DNA of 64,000 bases from Anabaena sphaerica FACHB-251 (GCF_014696825.1 NZ_JACJQU010000016.1:1-64000), one strand, 5' to 3'; shown: positions 27,508-37,521, numbered from the stretch's first letter. Translations and numbers: made by a program. The notes: a model not told the origin generated them from the sequence alone.

Positions 27508-27546
27508 AAGTCAGTGATTTACTAATAGTAGATACTGACTTTTTTT
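27508..27546 (+). terminator. Intrinsic terminator between precursor 1 and the transporter
   Basis: AAGTCAGT and ACTGACTT form a perfect 8-bp stem with an 18-nt loop, followed by a T-rich tract. It should make a short abundant precursor mRNA, with reduced read-through into the transporter. Confidence 0.75.
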
Positions 27547-27899
27547 GAAAATAGTTATTTAAGGTTTTCAGTTTACTAATTACCAGTTAATTTTTGATAA
27601 TTTCTTAACTTAACATATTTGCTTACTAAGTAAGTCGGCACGAAAAAACCGAGGTATGTAAAAAAAATGTAAAGTTCCTGAAAACCTCTTCCCTCCTGCC
27701 TCCTGCCTTGTCATAACGACAATTTTTAACGCCTACCTACTTATAGCAGGTAAGAGGGTTGAAAGTCTATTATTATATAGCTTTATGATAAAAATTTATA
27801 TCTGATTTATTTGCAATCTGCTGTATATTTTTAACGAGACACTAAGACAAACAAAAGAACATGGTATAAAGTTTTTAACCTTTGATTTTCTAACAGTAG
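27547..27899. other. Spacer upstream of the peptidase-ABC transporter
   Basis: About 350 bp, AT-rich, with one CTCCTGC repeat near 27690. It probably carries the promoter of the transporter gene. No small gene or second precursor was found. Confidence 0.4.
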
Positions 27900-30044
27900 A
27901 TGAAATATCCGATAGTTCTGCAACACAGTGAAGAAGATTGTGGTGCTGCTTGTATTGCTACCATAGCCAAACATTACGGACGTACCTTTACTATTAACCA
28001 TGTGCGGGAAGCAGTGGGTACAGGACAACTAGGTAGTACACTTTTAGGTTTAAAACGTGGTGCAGAAAATCTCGGTTTTAACGCCTGTCAAGTTAGGGCG
28101 ACTCCAGAACTAATAGATCAACTCCATCAAGCACCACTTCCAGCAATTATTCACTGGAAAGGCTATCATTGGGTAGTTTTATACGGTCAAAAAGGTAAAA
28201 AATACATAGTTGCAGATCCCGGTGTGGGTATTCGTTATCTCAGCCGTGAAGAACTAATCACAGGTTGGGTAAATCGGATCATGCTGTTATTAATACCTGA
28301 TGAAATTCGTTTTTATCAGCAAGAGTCTGATCAGGTTGGTGATTTCAGACGTTTTTTAGCCCGTGTTTTACCTTATCGTCATATTTTAACTGAGGCAATT
28401 TTCCTAAATTTAGTCATGGGAATATTATCTCTAGCTTCACCTTTTTTAATTCAAATTCTTACAGATGATGTTTTAGTTAGAGGAGACACAGATTTACTAA
28501 CTACAGTGGGTATTAGTGTGGTTCTTATGAACCTTTTTAGTAGTACTTTAAAGTTAGTACAATCTAATATGATTGCCAATTTTGCCCAACGTTTAGAATT
28601 AGGACTAATTTTAGATTTTGGTAGACAAATCCTGCGACTACCCCTAACTTACTATGAATCACGCCGTAGTGGTGAAATTGTCAGCCGTTTACGTGATATT
28701 CAAGAAATTAATCAGCTAATTTCCCAAGTTGTACTGCGTCTTCCCAGCCAAACTTTTATTGCTGTGGTTTCCTTGGGATTTATGTTATTTTACAGTTATA
28801 AATTACTGGTTTTAACTATTTTGTCTTCTTTATTAATGACTTGTTCAACAGTTATCTTTCTTCCTACCTTACGGCGAAAAATCAGTAATGTTTTAATCAA
28901 AGAAGCTGAAAACCAAGGGGTTTTAGTAGAAACTTTTAAAGGAATGCTAACTTTAAAAACGGCTAACGCTGAACCACAAGCTTGGGAAGAAATTCAAACC
29001 CGTTTTGGGAGTTTGGCAAATCTCACATTTAGCACTATTCAAATTACTATTATTAATAATGTATTTTCTGGGTTAGTTTCCGGTTTAGGTAATCTGGCTA
29101 TTTTGTGGTTTGGTAGTAGTTTAGTTATTAGTAAAGAATTGAGTATAGGTCAATTATTGGCTTTTAATGCAATGAATGGTAATTTCATCGCTTTAATTAC
29201 TACTGTAATTGATTTTATAGATAAATTTGCTCGTGTGCAAACTGCAACCCAACGAATTACAGAAGTCATTGATAGTACCCCAGAAGATGAAAATCAACAA
29301 CGTAAACCAGATGCAAAAATTCCTGAAGATGCTAATATCATCTGTACTAATGTGAATTTTCACCATGCAGGAAGAACCGATTTATTAAAAGATTTTTCTA
29401 TTAATATTCCTGGGGGTAAAGTTACAGCTTTAATTGGTAAATCTGGTTGTGGAAAAAGTACCCTAGTTAAATTAATTGCTGGTTTATATCCCTTACAATC
29501 TGGTAGTATTAGATTGGGAATTTATAACCAAAAAGATTTATCTTTATCTAGCATTCGTCAACAAGTAATCTTAGTTCCCCAAGAACCACATTTTTGGAGT
29601 CGTTCGATTTTAGATAATTTCCTTTTTAGTCATCCTTATGCGACTTTTGAACAGATTGTTAAAGCTTGTCAAATTGCTGGTGCTGATGAATTTATTAATG
29701 ATTTACCAGATAATTATCAAACGGTTTTAGGAGAGTTTGGGGTGAATATTTCTGGTGGACAAAAACAAAGATTAGCTTTAGCTAGAGCTATTGTTACAGA
29801 CCCACCTATTTTAATCTTAGATGAATCTACTAGCGCACTTGACCCTATATTAGAAACCCAAGTTTTGGATAAACTTCTATATTATCGTCAGGGTAACACT
29901 ACAATTATGATTAGTCATCGTCCCAGAGTGATTAGACGTGCTAATTTTATTATTATGTTGGATAAAGGACAGTTGAAAATAGAAGGAACTCCAGAAGATT
30001 TACAAGCTGAATCTGGAGAACATTTAGATTTTTTAATTCCTTAA
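27900..30044 (+). CDS. Peptidase-containing ABC transporter (C39, bacteriocin-type)
   Basis: 714 residues. The N-terminal C39 cysteine peptidase carries C14 (EEDCGAACIA), H90 (GYHWVVLYG) and D106 (ADPGVG); it cleaves after Gly-Gly of leader peptides. Six-helix transmembrane domain at about 150-430. The nucleotide-binding domain has Walker A GKSGCGKST (about 512-520), signature SGGQKQR (about 617) and Walker B ILILDEST (about 637). Acts as cleavage-and-export pump in the inner membrane together with the HlyD protein. Flanked by two GG-leader genes that are its obvious substrates. Confidence 0.95.
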   Translation: MKYPIVLQHSEEDCGAACIATIAKHYGRTFTINHVREAVGTGQLGSTLLGLKRGAENLGFNACQVRATPELIDQLHQAPLPAIIHWKGYHWVVLYGQKGKKYIVADPGVGIRYLSREELITGWVNRIMLLLIPDEIRFYQQESDQVGDFRRFLARVLPYRHILTEAIFLNLVMGILSLASPFLIQILTDDVLVRGDTDLLTTVGISVVLMNLFSSTLKLVQSNMIANFAQRLELGLILDFGRQILRLPLTYYESRRSGEIVSRLRDIQEINQLISQVVLRLPSQTFIAVVSLGFMLFYSYKLLVLTILSSLLMTCSTVIFLPTLRRKISNVLIKEAENQGVLVETFKGMLTLKTANAEPQAWEEIQTRFGSLANLTFSTIQITIINNVFSGLVSGLGNLAILWFGSSLVISKELSIGQLLAFNAMNGNFIALITTVIDFIDKFARVQTATQRITEVIDSTPEDENQQRKPDAKIPEDANIICTNVNFHHAGRTDLLKDFSINIPGGKVTALIGKSGCGKSTLVKLIAGLYPLQSGSIRLGIYNQKDLSLSSIRQQVILVPQEPHFWSRSILDNFLFSHPYATFEQIVKACQIAGADEFINDLPDNYQTVLGEFGVNISGGQKQRLALARAIVTDPPILILDESTSALDPILETQVLDKLLYYRQGNTTIMISHRPRVIRRANFIIMLDKGQLKIEGTPEDLQAESGEHLDFLIP

Positions 30045-30195
30045 CTATGAAAATATAGCAAATTTGCGTTTTTATTTAGAAAACACATCCTACAATTATT
30101 TATGATAAAAATTAGTTTTTTTGATAGTTATATTTACGGAAAGTCAGATATTATGTTTGTTATTGAGATCTGTTTTAAAACAAGGTAAAAACATC

Positions 30196-30462
30196 ATGAC
30201 TTCTCAAAACCCCCAAGAATCAAATCTCTGGGCAGAAATTACTGATACGGAAGCTGCACAGGTAGTAGGTGGATATACTGCTGAACCGGCATTTGTGGCA
30301 GTACCTAGCCAAAAACCAGATGGTGTGATTCCATCAGGTAAAGTTCTTGGATTTAATGAATTTATACCTGGTATCTTTGGTGGTGAGCAGAAAGGTAAAT
30401 CAGGTACAACACTCTACTATCCTTTGAATGAAGATGGTCCTGTTTTTGAACTTCCTCTGTAG
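30196..30462 (+). CDS. Double-glycine leader peptide precursor 2
   Basis: 88 residues from ATG 30196 (AAGG upstream; an open frame to 30121 is probably untranslated). The 26-residue leader NLWAEITDTEAAQVVGG ends in GG; the core is 62 residues (YTAEPAFVAVPSQKPDG..., ending DGPVFELPL), Pro/Gly-rich and Cys-free. The cores of precursors 1 and 2 are unrelated, so the transporter appears to accept different cargo through a common leader. 150 bp downstream of the transporter on the same strand. Confidence 0.82.
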   Translation: MTSQNPQESNLWAEITDTEAAQVVGGYTAEPAFVAVPSQKPDGVIPSGKVLGFNEFIPGIFGGEQKGKSGTTLYYPLNEDGPVFELPL

Positions 30463-30635
30463 TTACCCTCCCTGTGAGTTTTTCTTTTAGATTCTTGTAG
30501 AAGAATATTTCAGCAACCCCTAGTTATTGTTGTCAACAGTCTAACCTCTAAATTTTGCGGATTTTTTCAGGAAAAATTCACATCTAGAAATCCTGTACAT
30601 CCTCAAATCCTGTGAATCCTGATTCTGATGATAGA

Positions 30636-31142
30636 TCAGGATTTAATCACAATATCTCCAACCATCCCCGCTTCTGAATGTCCAGCGATCGTACAACGTA
30701 AACGATATTTTCCTGATTTGAGGGGAACAAATACCCATTGCGCTTCTGCACCGGGTTTTAGTTCTAGTTCATGAATAGCACCTTTAATTTCTACATTCCC
30801 GGCTTCAACTTTTTGTGTCCAAATCGCATCAGCAAAATCTTTGCTCGTAAAATAGTGCTTGACAGGGCTAGGATTAGTTAACCGCAGATTGTACCGATTA
30901 CCAATTTCAAATTCCAGGTAATTTGGCTCAAATTTAAGTTCACCCGCAGCATTACCCAAACTGACGGTAATTTCTGTCGGTGCTTGTTTGAGTATATCAC
31001 CAGATAAATTCCCTGCCATTGCTGGAGTTGCACCGATGAAACTTAAAAAAACTAGCAATGTGAATAAATAAATGACTGAATATAGACGTTGGGTAATCTT
31101 CGTCAGATGACAATATATTTTCATCTTGGTAGTCAGTAACAT
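30636..31142 (-). CDS. Exported cupredoxin (type 1 copper protein)
   Basis: 168 residues with a signal peptide ending AMA (about residue 43). The cupredoxin domain has the type 1 copper ligands H96 (VKHYF), C150 (RCTIAGH), H155 and M160 (EAGM). A C-terminal CxxxxHxxxxM spacing is usual for azurin/plastocyanin-like electron carriers and for the C-terminal domains of some reductases. Possibly electron transfer in the periplasm; partner unknown. An alternative ATG at 31124 would shorten the N-terminus by six residues. Confidence 0.87.
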   Translation of the reverse strand: MLLTTKMKIYCHLTKITQRLYSVIYLFTLLVFLSFIGATPAMAGNLSGDILKQAPTEITVSLGNAAGELKFEPNYLEFEIGNRYNLRLTNPSPVKHYFTSKDFADAIWTQKVEAGNVEIKGAIHELELKPGAEAQWVFVPLKSGKYRLRCTIAGHSEAGMVGDIVIKS

Positions 31143-31438
31143 CTCTGACTATTATCTACCATCTAAGCCTATTTATGACACCTGTCACCTGAGTTGATAT
31201 TAAGTCAGCTTAATTACTGGCAATATATGATGGCAAGTATAACTAAGTGAGCGTAAGCTTTTAGGATTGCTTGGCAGCGATCGCAATGACAACTGTTTAG
31301 CCTTAAACGATATCACAGACTGCGCCACAAGTCTACAGAGACTTATTTGCATAAGTCCCTGACACATTTTTTGCAGTTCTAGCCCTGCACATTTTGGGTA
31401 CTCTAGCTAGAATAATAGTCAATTAGTTTGATTTTTAA

Positions 31439-32101
31439 TTAAGTTAGCTTGATTGCTGAGGCAGAAGCTGACTTTTTCTTTAAGAATCCAGCCACAGAAC
31501 CAAGTACCAACAAACCGAAAATTGTTCCAGGTTCAGGGATTCTATTTGCTGTTAACTGACCACCAAAATCATAATTACACCCTCCGCTAATAACGCAGGT
31601 TTCTGGGTTCAGGTCATCTGGCTTTAAGAAAATGGTAGCGGTTGCCAATCCTTGTGAAGAGTCTTGGAAGGTATAGAATAATAAGCCATTGCCAGAAAAG
31701 GTAGCTTCATTTCCCAAGTCAAAGCCGGTAGATGTGTTATAACTGCCTGATTGCAGAATAGTCTTGGTGACTGTATCGAAGTTGAAATTGAAGCTAGAGC
31801 TAGGACTAGTCGTAGGACTTGAGAAATCGTAAGCGAAAGTTTTTAATAAATTGCCAGTGGGGTTGAAGAAGGAAAGAGTAAATGTCTCTAGCTGATTTTG
31901 GGTAACGACACTACCTGAAAAATTATCGCTAAAACTGAACTGCCCTTTAGCAGAATAACCTTGCGCTCCTGTCCAATTAAGACCGAATAAGGCTGCATTC
32001 GCACTAGGAATATTAACAAAAGTCGCAACAGAGGAAACAGCAGCAACAGCTACTGTCGCTTTGATTTGGTTGCAAATGCTTTTCATTTTTTTTGATGCCA
32101 A
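31439..32101 (-). CDS. PEP-CTERM protein
   Basis: 220 residues. N-terminal signal peptide (VAVAAVSSVATFVNIPSANA). The body is beta-rich and Ser/Thr/Phe-rich (GQFSFSDNFSGSVV) like many exosortase targets. The C-terminal sorting signal is PEPGTIFGLLVLGSVAGF followed by LKKKS. Exported and probably surface-linked. Monocistronic. Confidence 0.88.
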   Translation of the reverse strand: MASKKMKSICNQIKATVAVAAVSSVATFVNIPSANAALFGLNWTGAQGYSAKGQFSFSDNFSGSVVTQNQLETFTLSFFNPTGNLLKTFAYDFSSPTTSPSSSFNFNFDTVTKTILQSGSYNTSTGFDLGNEATFSGNGLLFYTFQDSSQGLATATIFLKPDDLNPETCVISGGCNYDFGGQLTANRIPEPGTIFGLLVLGSVAGFLKKKSASASAIKLT

Positions 32102-32828
32102 CTATTGTGATGTTGTTTTAGCTATCAGCTAATTTTTGGTTAGCTTAACAAAAGGTGAAATTTAGAAATTGAATTTCCATAACCAACTAAGCACGATAAC
32201 AGAGGATGTAACCAATGCCGTCAGCTTACTTCCTGTAGTTCAGATGCTTTAACGTAGGGTCATAGAAATATTGATCTTATTTGACCTAATCCATTTCTAA
32301 AAAAGTGCCTTTGGGGAGATTCTATCATTAGATTCAATTCCATAAATGTAAATTGAACTGATTTTCTCTAAAAAAATCAAAAAGATAAATTCGAGTTTTT
32401 GAAAAAAGTATATTTTTTCAATTAGTTAAATCAATCTTTAACTATCCTTAACTTATCGTTGTTATTTTATCCATCTAAAAATTTTCCCTGGTATTTATCA
32501 GCGGATGTAATCTTTGGGAATAGAGCCTAATTGATATGGAAACTTTAATATCAACAATTTTGCTTTTTATTGAGGAAATATTCTAAAAAAGCTACTAATA
32601 ACAACCAACCTTTTATTAAATCAATCATTACCAAAGCTTAATCAACATCACATATTTTAATAATTAAGGCTAATGTGAATTTAAACATCCTGTTATCACC
32701 TAAAGGTTGCCAGACTTTACAGAACAGTAGTTTTAGAGATCATTAATAAAATCACAATGGTCTCAACATTGAAGAACTAATTCACATTAGACGTTTAGTT
32801 AACATTTTACATAACCAAAAATTTCCAG
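32102..32828. other. 727-bp AT-rich region upstream of the PhoX gene
   Basis: Divergent promoter region of the PEP-CTERM and PhoX genes. No ORF of substance. Contains a possible PHO box, listed separately, and long poly-A/T runs. Confidence 0.45.
32436..32468 (+). promoter_or_regulatory. Possible PHO box (PhoB/SphR-type direct repeats)
   Basis: Three units at 11-bp spacing, CTTTAACTATC-CTTAACTTATC-GTTGTTATTTT, resemble the cyanobacterial CTTAACCT repeat pattern. They lie about 370 bp before the phosphatase start, which is far for a promoter operator unless the leader is long. The third unit is weak. Confidence 0.3.
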
Positions 32829-34148
32829 ATGACATTATCAAGACGTAAGTTCTTTACCTTGGCAGGTGCAACTGCGGCTACCACTTTAGCAGTCTCTCCT
32901 TTAGAAGGTCTTCTTGCTAGAGCAGCATTTGGTCAAACAACGCCTACGACTATAGGATATGGTCCGCTTTTCCCCGGTGCTGACGGACTTTTAGCAGTAC
33001 CAGCAGGATTCCAGTATCGGGAGATATCTCGCACGGGTAATCTCATGTCTGATGGTAATCCAGTGCCTAGCAACCATGATGGTATGGCAGCCTTCCAAGG
33101 ACCCAGAGGCACAACCATCTTGATTTGTAACCACGAAATTGGCGGCACTGGCACTACTGGAAAAGTACAAGTACCCAGTGATTTGGCTTATGATGCTCTT
33201 TGCAGAGGTGGTACTACAACCTTAGTTGTAAATTCCAATCGTCAGCTAGTTAAACAGTTTGCCTCTCTTGGTGGAACTATTCGTAACTGTGCGGGTGGCC
33301 CAACTCCTTGGGGTTCATGGATTACCTGTGAAGAAGATGTAAGTGGAACAAGTAGCGAACGTGTACAGTTACACGGTTATAACTTTGAGATTCCGGCGAG
33401 TGCCACCGGGCCTGTAAAGGCAGTACCTCTCACTGCTATGGGACGCTTTAATCATGAAGCTGTGGCTGTAGACCCCGCAACTGGCATTGTTTACCAGACT
33501 GAAGATAGAGGAGATGGCCTCTTCTACCGCTTTATCCCCAACGTACCTGGCAAGTTAGCAGAAGGTGGTAGACTCCAAGCTCTCAGAATAGGTACCAATA
33601 GCAGTAGTGCTGGTAGTGTTAACACTGCTAGTGGTTTCAATATAGGACAAAGATGGAATGTAAATTGGGTAGACATTCCTATTCCTAATCCAACTACAGA
33701 TAATGTCCGGGTACAAGGTCGTAACTTAGGTGCAGCCAGATTTGCCCGTGGGGAAGGTATTTGGTACGGTAACGGTGAATTTTACTTCTGTTGTACCAGT
33801 GGTGGACCTGGAAGCCGTGGTCAAGTCTTCCGCTACATTCCTGCTACTGAGACACTTGATCTGTTTGTAGAGTCTCCAAGTGCAGGTACTCTCCGTGCGC
33901 CTGACAACATTTGTATTGCACCTTTGAATGGCGATCTCATTATCTGTGAAGATGGGGATGCTCCTAATTTCTTAAGAGGTGTAACTCCCCAGGGACAACT
34001 CTATGATTTAGCCCGTAACACCTTGAATAATGGTGATAGCGAGTTTGCTGGAGCTTGCTTCTCTCCTGATGGTCAGACTCTGTTTGTCAACATCCAAAAC
34101 CCTGGTATTACTTTGGCAATCTGGGGTCCTTGGGAAACTAGAATCTAA
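32829..34148 (+). CDS. PhoX-type (DUF839) alkaline phosphatase family protein, Tat-exported
   Basis: 439 residues. Twin-arginine signal LSRRKFFTLAGATAATTLAV at the N-terminus. PhoX/DUF839 propeller features: CNHEIGGTG, GGTIRNCAGGPTPWGSWITC, EED, FNHEAVAVDPATG, YQTEDRGDGLFYRF, GEGIWYGNGEFYFCC and CEDGD. The acidic and Cys residues used for the Ca/Fe cofactor in PhoX are largely in place. Expected to hydrolyse phosphate esters in the periplasm or outside the cell. Monocistronic, ended by a palindromic hairpin. Confidence 0.9.
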   Translation: MTLSRRKFFTLAGATAATTLAVSPLEGLLARAAFGQTTPTTIGYGPLFPGADGLLAVPAGFQYREISRTGNLMSDGNPVPSNHDGMAAFQGPRGTTILICNHEIGGTGTTGKVQVPSDLAYDALCRGGTTTLVVNSNRQLVKQFASLGGTIRNCAGGPTPWGSWITCEEDVSGTSSERVQLHGYNFEIPASATGPVKAVPLTAMGRFNHEAVAVDPATGIVYQTEDRGDGLFYRFIPNVPGKLAEGGRLQALRIGTNSSSAGSVNTASGFNIGQRWNVNWVDIPIPNPTTDNVRVQGRNLGAARFARGEGIWYGNGEFYFCCTSGGPGSRGQVFRYIPATETLDLFVESPSAGTLRAPDNICIAPLNGDLIICEDGDAPNFLRGVTPQGQLYDLARNTLNNGDSEFAGACFSPDGQTLFVNIQNPGITLAIWGPWETRI

Positions 34149-34233
34149 TGATATTTCCCAATTCATGCTCTCAGTCTTGAAACTGCCTTGTAATACACAT
34201 TTGGTGAAAATAAAATGTGCTTTTTCTAGAATT

Positions 34234-34266
34234 ATTGTAGAGATATTCCATGGAACGTCTCTACAT
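34234..34266. terminator. Palindromic terminator after the PhoX gene
   Basis: GTAGAGATATTCC pairs with GGAACGTCTCTAC and is followed by ATTCTTTTTCT. Same palindrome family as 9465-9494. Confidence 0.65.
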
Positions 34267-34287
34267 TCTTTTTCTCCTGATGTCTAA

Positions 34288-34415
34288 TATAAACCTCGTC
34301 CAAGTTGAGAACTGGAGTTTTTCAAAAGGGAACAGGGAACAGGGAAGAGTATAGGATTTAGGAACAAAACCCGATTAAGAAAAAACTATGGGTTTCAAAG
34401 TAGACGTGGTTTATA
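34288..34415 (+). mobile_element. MITE-like dispersed element, copy B
   Basis: 128 bp with 13-bp terminal inverted repeats TATAAACCTCGTC / GACGTGGTTTATA (12 of 13 paired). It matches copy A (571-704) in reverse orientation across the whole length except for one GGGAACA unit and scattered substitutions. Immediately after it GTTTATAATATCAAG occurs twice in tandem (about 34409-34438). It sits between a phosphatase and an M16 peptidase gene. Confidence 0.78.
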
Positions 34416-34479
34416 ATATCAAGGTTTATAATATCAAGTAGATGGGGTCGAGTCCAATTATCCCCAGTCCCCAATCGCT

Positions 34480-37311
34480 TTATCTATGTTGTGCCATGAT
34501 TGCAGGTCCCGCTGTCACCACCACAAATTTATCAGGATCGAGTAATTGACGCGCAGCTTCATTAACTTCATTGATGCTAACTTGCTGGATTTTTTCACCA
34601 AAAGTGCGTAATTCGAGTTCATTTAGTCCATAAACTTCATTCATAAGCATTCTAGTTGTTAATTGCTCTGGTTTAGATAGGGAAATATTATAGTTACTCA
34701 TCAGAGTATTTTTAGCGGTTTCTACTTCCTGTGCGGTAACACCATGCTGATGTAGTTGTTTTAATAGTTTACGGGTAGTTGCGATCGCTTGATTAGTATC
34801 TTCTGGGTTGGTTTGCATTTCAATCAAAAATGTGCCAATATTCTTTCCCCCTTGGAAGTTACTATAAATTCCATATGTTAAACCCAAGCGATCGCGCACT
34901 TCTGCCCCTAGTCTACTAGATAAAGTATCCCCTCCCAAAATTTGATTCAACACCAAAGCTTGATAAAATCTGGGATCTTGGCGTTTAATACCTATATAAC
35001 CCATATAGGTGACAGCTTGAGATTTACCAGGGAGAACAGAATTAACACGCATTCCCTGATCTGTCATCACTATCGGGGGATATTTGACCATCGGTGGTTT
35101 ACCATTGACTCGCCAATCACCAAATTGATTTTCAATTAGCGATCGCACTTTCTCCACATCAAAATCACCCACCAATACCAACACCATCGTATCTGGACGA
35201 TAATGTTTTTGTTTAAAAGTAATCACCTCTTTTCGTTTAATCTGCTGTATACTTTTTGGGGTCGGAAAAATATGCAATGGATGATTTTGCGGATAAAGAG
35301 ATTGAATAAATTTCCTATTAGCCACCTCATAAGGGTCGTTCAAATCTACATTCAGCATATTTAAAGCCTGTTGACGACTTATTTCCAACTCCTGAGCCGG
35401 AAATGTACTATTTCTGACAACATCCGTCATCGTCTCTAACAAAATAGGTAAGTCTTCCCGTAAACTCTTACCCTGAATACGCACACCTTCCCGTTGCGCT
35501 GTAAAATCTAAACTCGCTCCCCGCGCTTCTAAAATATTAGCGATCGCTAATGTATCCTTGCTTTTAGTCCCATTCATCAAATTAGCCGCCACCAAAGAAG
35601 CTAACCCCGCTTTCTCAGCCTGGTCAAATTCCTTACCCGCTTTAATATAACCACCTAAAGTCACCGTCGGACTACTCTTGTCTGGCAATAATAACACCCG
35701 CAAACCATTGACAAGCGTTAATCGCTGTGGTATTATTTTTTGATTATTGGAATTATTTAAATCATCTAAATTATTGCTGCCATCAACCGTACTTGGTAAA
35801 TACTTCATCACCTCAGATGCAGTTACTGTTACACCAGCAGTCAAATTTTCTTCAGATGCAGCAGAAGATGAAGATGATTGATTATTCTCATCTTTGGTAT
35901 TTTCCCCAGGTTCAAAAAAACCAACTGCTGCTGCTTGTGGTTGCAGATATTTCTTGATTACAGCAATCACATCCTCAGCTTTTACCTTGCGGACATTTTC
36001 TAGATATCGTTCTGTATATCTATAATCATTAGCAATTAACAGATCATTAGCAAATTGCTGACCTTGACTAGTGATATCACGCCTGTTTAAAATTACAGAG
36101 GCGATAATTTGATTTTTAGCGCGTTCAACTTCCTCTACTGTTACACCAGTTTTGACAAGTTTCGTAATTGCGTTATTAATAGTAATACTAATTTTTTGTA
36201 AATCTTGATTTGGTGCAGCAGACACAGATAAATCATACCAGCCAATTGCTCGCAAACTGGCGACATGAGCAGAAACATCACTAGCCAGACCTGATTTCAC
36301 CAAAACCTGATTTAGATAAGAATTCTTTCCCCCTGTCAGAATGTAATCCATCACCCCTAAAATCGGTACATCTGGATGATTTACATCTGGAAGTGGATAA
36401 ATCATCTGTAATAGTTTACCCGCACCTGGTTCTCGCAAAACGATAGGAGAAGTTGGTACTTGGGAAGTTAGGTACTTGGGGAGTTGGGAAGGTTGTTGAC
36501 TTTTAGGAAGGTTGCCAAAAATATCTTTGACTGTTTCCAAAGTTGGAGCAGTTTGGAAATCTCCCACAATCACCAATATAGCATGATCAGGATTATAGAA
36601 CTTCTGGTAATATTCCCGCACCTGCTCAACTGTCAACTTCTCCACATCAGCTTGAGTACCACCTGTAGGTAAACCATAACCATGTTCAGGAAATACAGAC
36701 TGCATCACAGCACTCTTGAGGCGGTACTTCGGACTATTTTCATAACCCCGTAACTCAGAAATTACTACCCGCTTCTCACTGGCTAGTTGCTGGGGATCAA
36801 TTAGCAAATTTTGCATCCTGTCTGCTTCCAGTTCCAGCAGTGCTTTCAGTTTATCCCGTTCCGCCGTATTGTAATATGCTGTTTGCTCATAACTAGTAAA
36901 AGCATTTGAGTCACTACCCAAAGCACTAAACAACTGTCCAAACTGAACAGGACGGTTTTTTGTGCCTTTAAACATCATATGCTCCAACTGGTGAGCAATA
37001 CCATTTATTCCTGGTGATTCCTTAGCCGAACCGATATTATACCACACTTGCACCGTTACAACTGGTGCATTATGGACTTCTTTCGTTAAAACAGTTAAGC
37101 CATTTTCCAGAACTGTCTTTTCGACATTGTTTGTCACTGTAAGATTATTTGTTTTTTCGCTTACGAATATTTGCTGAGAATGTTCCCAGGTTGCTGTCAT
37201 GAAATTGTGGCTGTTGGAAGACAGAAACTTCAAGAAAAACACTGCTATCAGCGAGAAAATGAATAAAAATAGCGGGACACGATAACGATGGAAGCCAGAA
37301 ATAACAAACAT
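34480..37311 (-). CDS. M16-family zinc metallopeptidase, two-domain (pitrilysin/insulinase-like)
   Basis: 943 residues. An N-terminal signal anchor (PLFLFIFSLIAVFFLKFL) places it in the periplasm or envelope. The first M16 half carries the inverted zinc motif H107-Q-L-E110-H111 (HQLEHMMFKGT). The second half (from about residue 510, RLTLVNGLRVLLLPDKSSPT) lacks HxxEH, as in fused PqqL-like peptidases where one domain is catalytic. Low-complexity linker near 455-475 (NNQSSSSSAASEE). Degrades peptides; the physiological substrate is unknown. Confidence 0.93.
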   Translation of the reverse strand: MFVISGFHRYRVPLFLFIFSLIAVFFLKFLSSNSHNFMTATWEHSQQIFVSEKTNNLTVTNNVEKTVLENGLTVLTKEVHNAPVVTVQVWYNIGSAKESPGINGIAHQLEHMMFKGTKNRPVQFGQLFSALGSDSNAFTSYEQTAYYNTAERDKLKALLELEADRMQNLLIDPQQLASEKRVVISELRGYENSPKYRLKSAVMQSVFPEHGYGLPTGGTQADVEKLTVEQVREYYQKFYNPDHAILVIVGDFQTAPTLETVKDIFGNLPKSQQPSQLPKYLTSQVPTSPIVLREPGAGKLLQMIYPLPDVNHPDVPILGVMDYILTGGKNSYLNQVLVKSGLASDVSAHVASLRAIGWYDLSVSAAPNQDLQKISITINNAITKLVKTGVTVEEVERAKNQIIASVILNRRDITSQGQQFANDLLIANDYRYTERYLENVRKVKAEDVIAVIKKYLQPQAAAVGFFEPGENTKDENNQSSSSSAASEENLTAGVTVTASEVMKYLPSTVDGSNNLDDLNNSNNQKIIPQRLTLVNGLRVLLLPDKSSPTVTLGGYIKAGKEFDQAEKAGLASLVAANLMNGTKSKDTLAIANILEARGASLDFTAQREGVRIQGKSLREDLPILLETMTDVVRNSTFPAQELEISRQQALNMLNVDLNDPYEVANRKFIQSLYPQNHPLHIFPTPKSIQQIKRKEVITFKQKHYRPDTMVLVLVGDFDVEKVRSLIENQFGDWRVNGKPPMVKYPPIVMTDQGMRVNSVLPGKSQAVTYMGYIGIKRQDPRFYQALVLNQILGGDTLSSRLGAEVRDRLGLTYGIYSNFQGGKNIGTFLIEMQTNPEDTNQAIATTRKLLKQLHQHGVTAQEVETAKNTLMSNYNISLSKPEQLTTRMLMNEVYGLNELELRTFGEKIQQVSINEVNEAARQLLDPDKFVVVTAGPAIMAQHR

Positions 37312-37446
37312 ATATTTTCTAGATATAAGTAAATAAGACTACAACTTTTTTACTTATACAGTTGTGATTTAATTTTTCTGGAAAATTTTCAGAAGAAGGA
37401 GTCAGGAGTCAGGAGTTCAGAAGAAGAAGAAAAATAAATTTCCCCC

Positions 37447-37519
37447 CTGCTCCCCTGCTCCCCTGCTCCCCTGCTCCCCTGCTCCCCTGCTCCCCTGCTC
37501 CCCTGCTCCCCTGCTCCCC
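37447..37519. repeat. Nine tandem copies of CTGCTCCC
   Basis: A perfect 8-bp tandem repeat, nine units, followed by CTGTCAC units (37521-37535) that form the end of the VOC gene. Confidence 0.95.
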
Positions 37520-37521
37520 AG

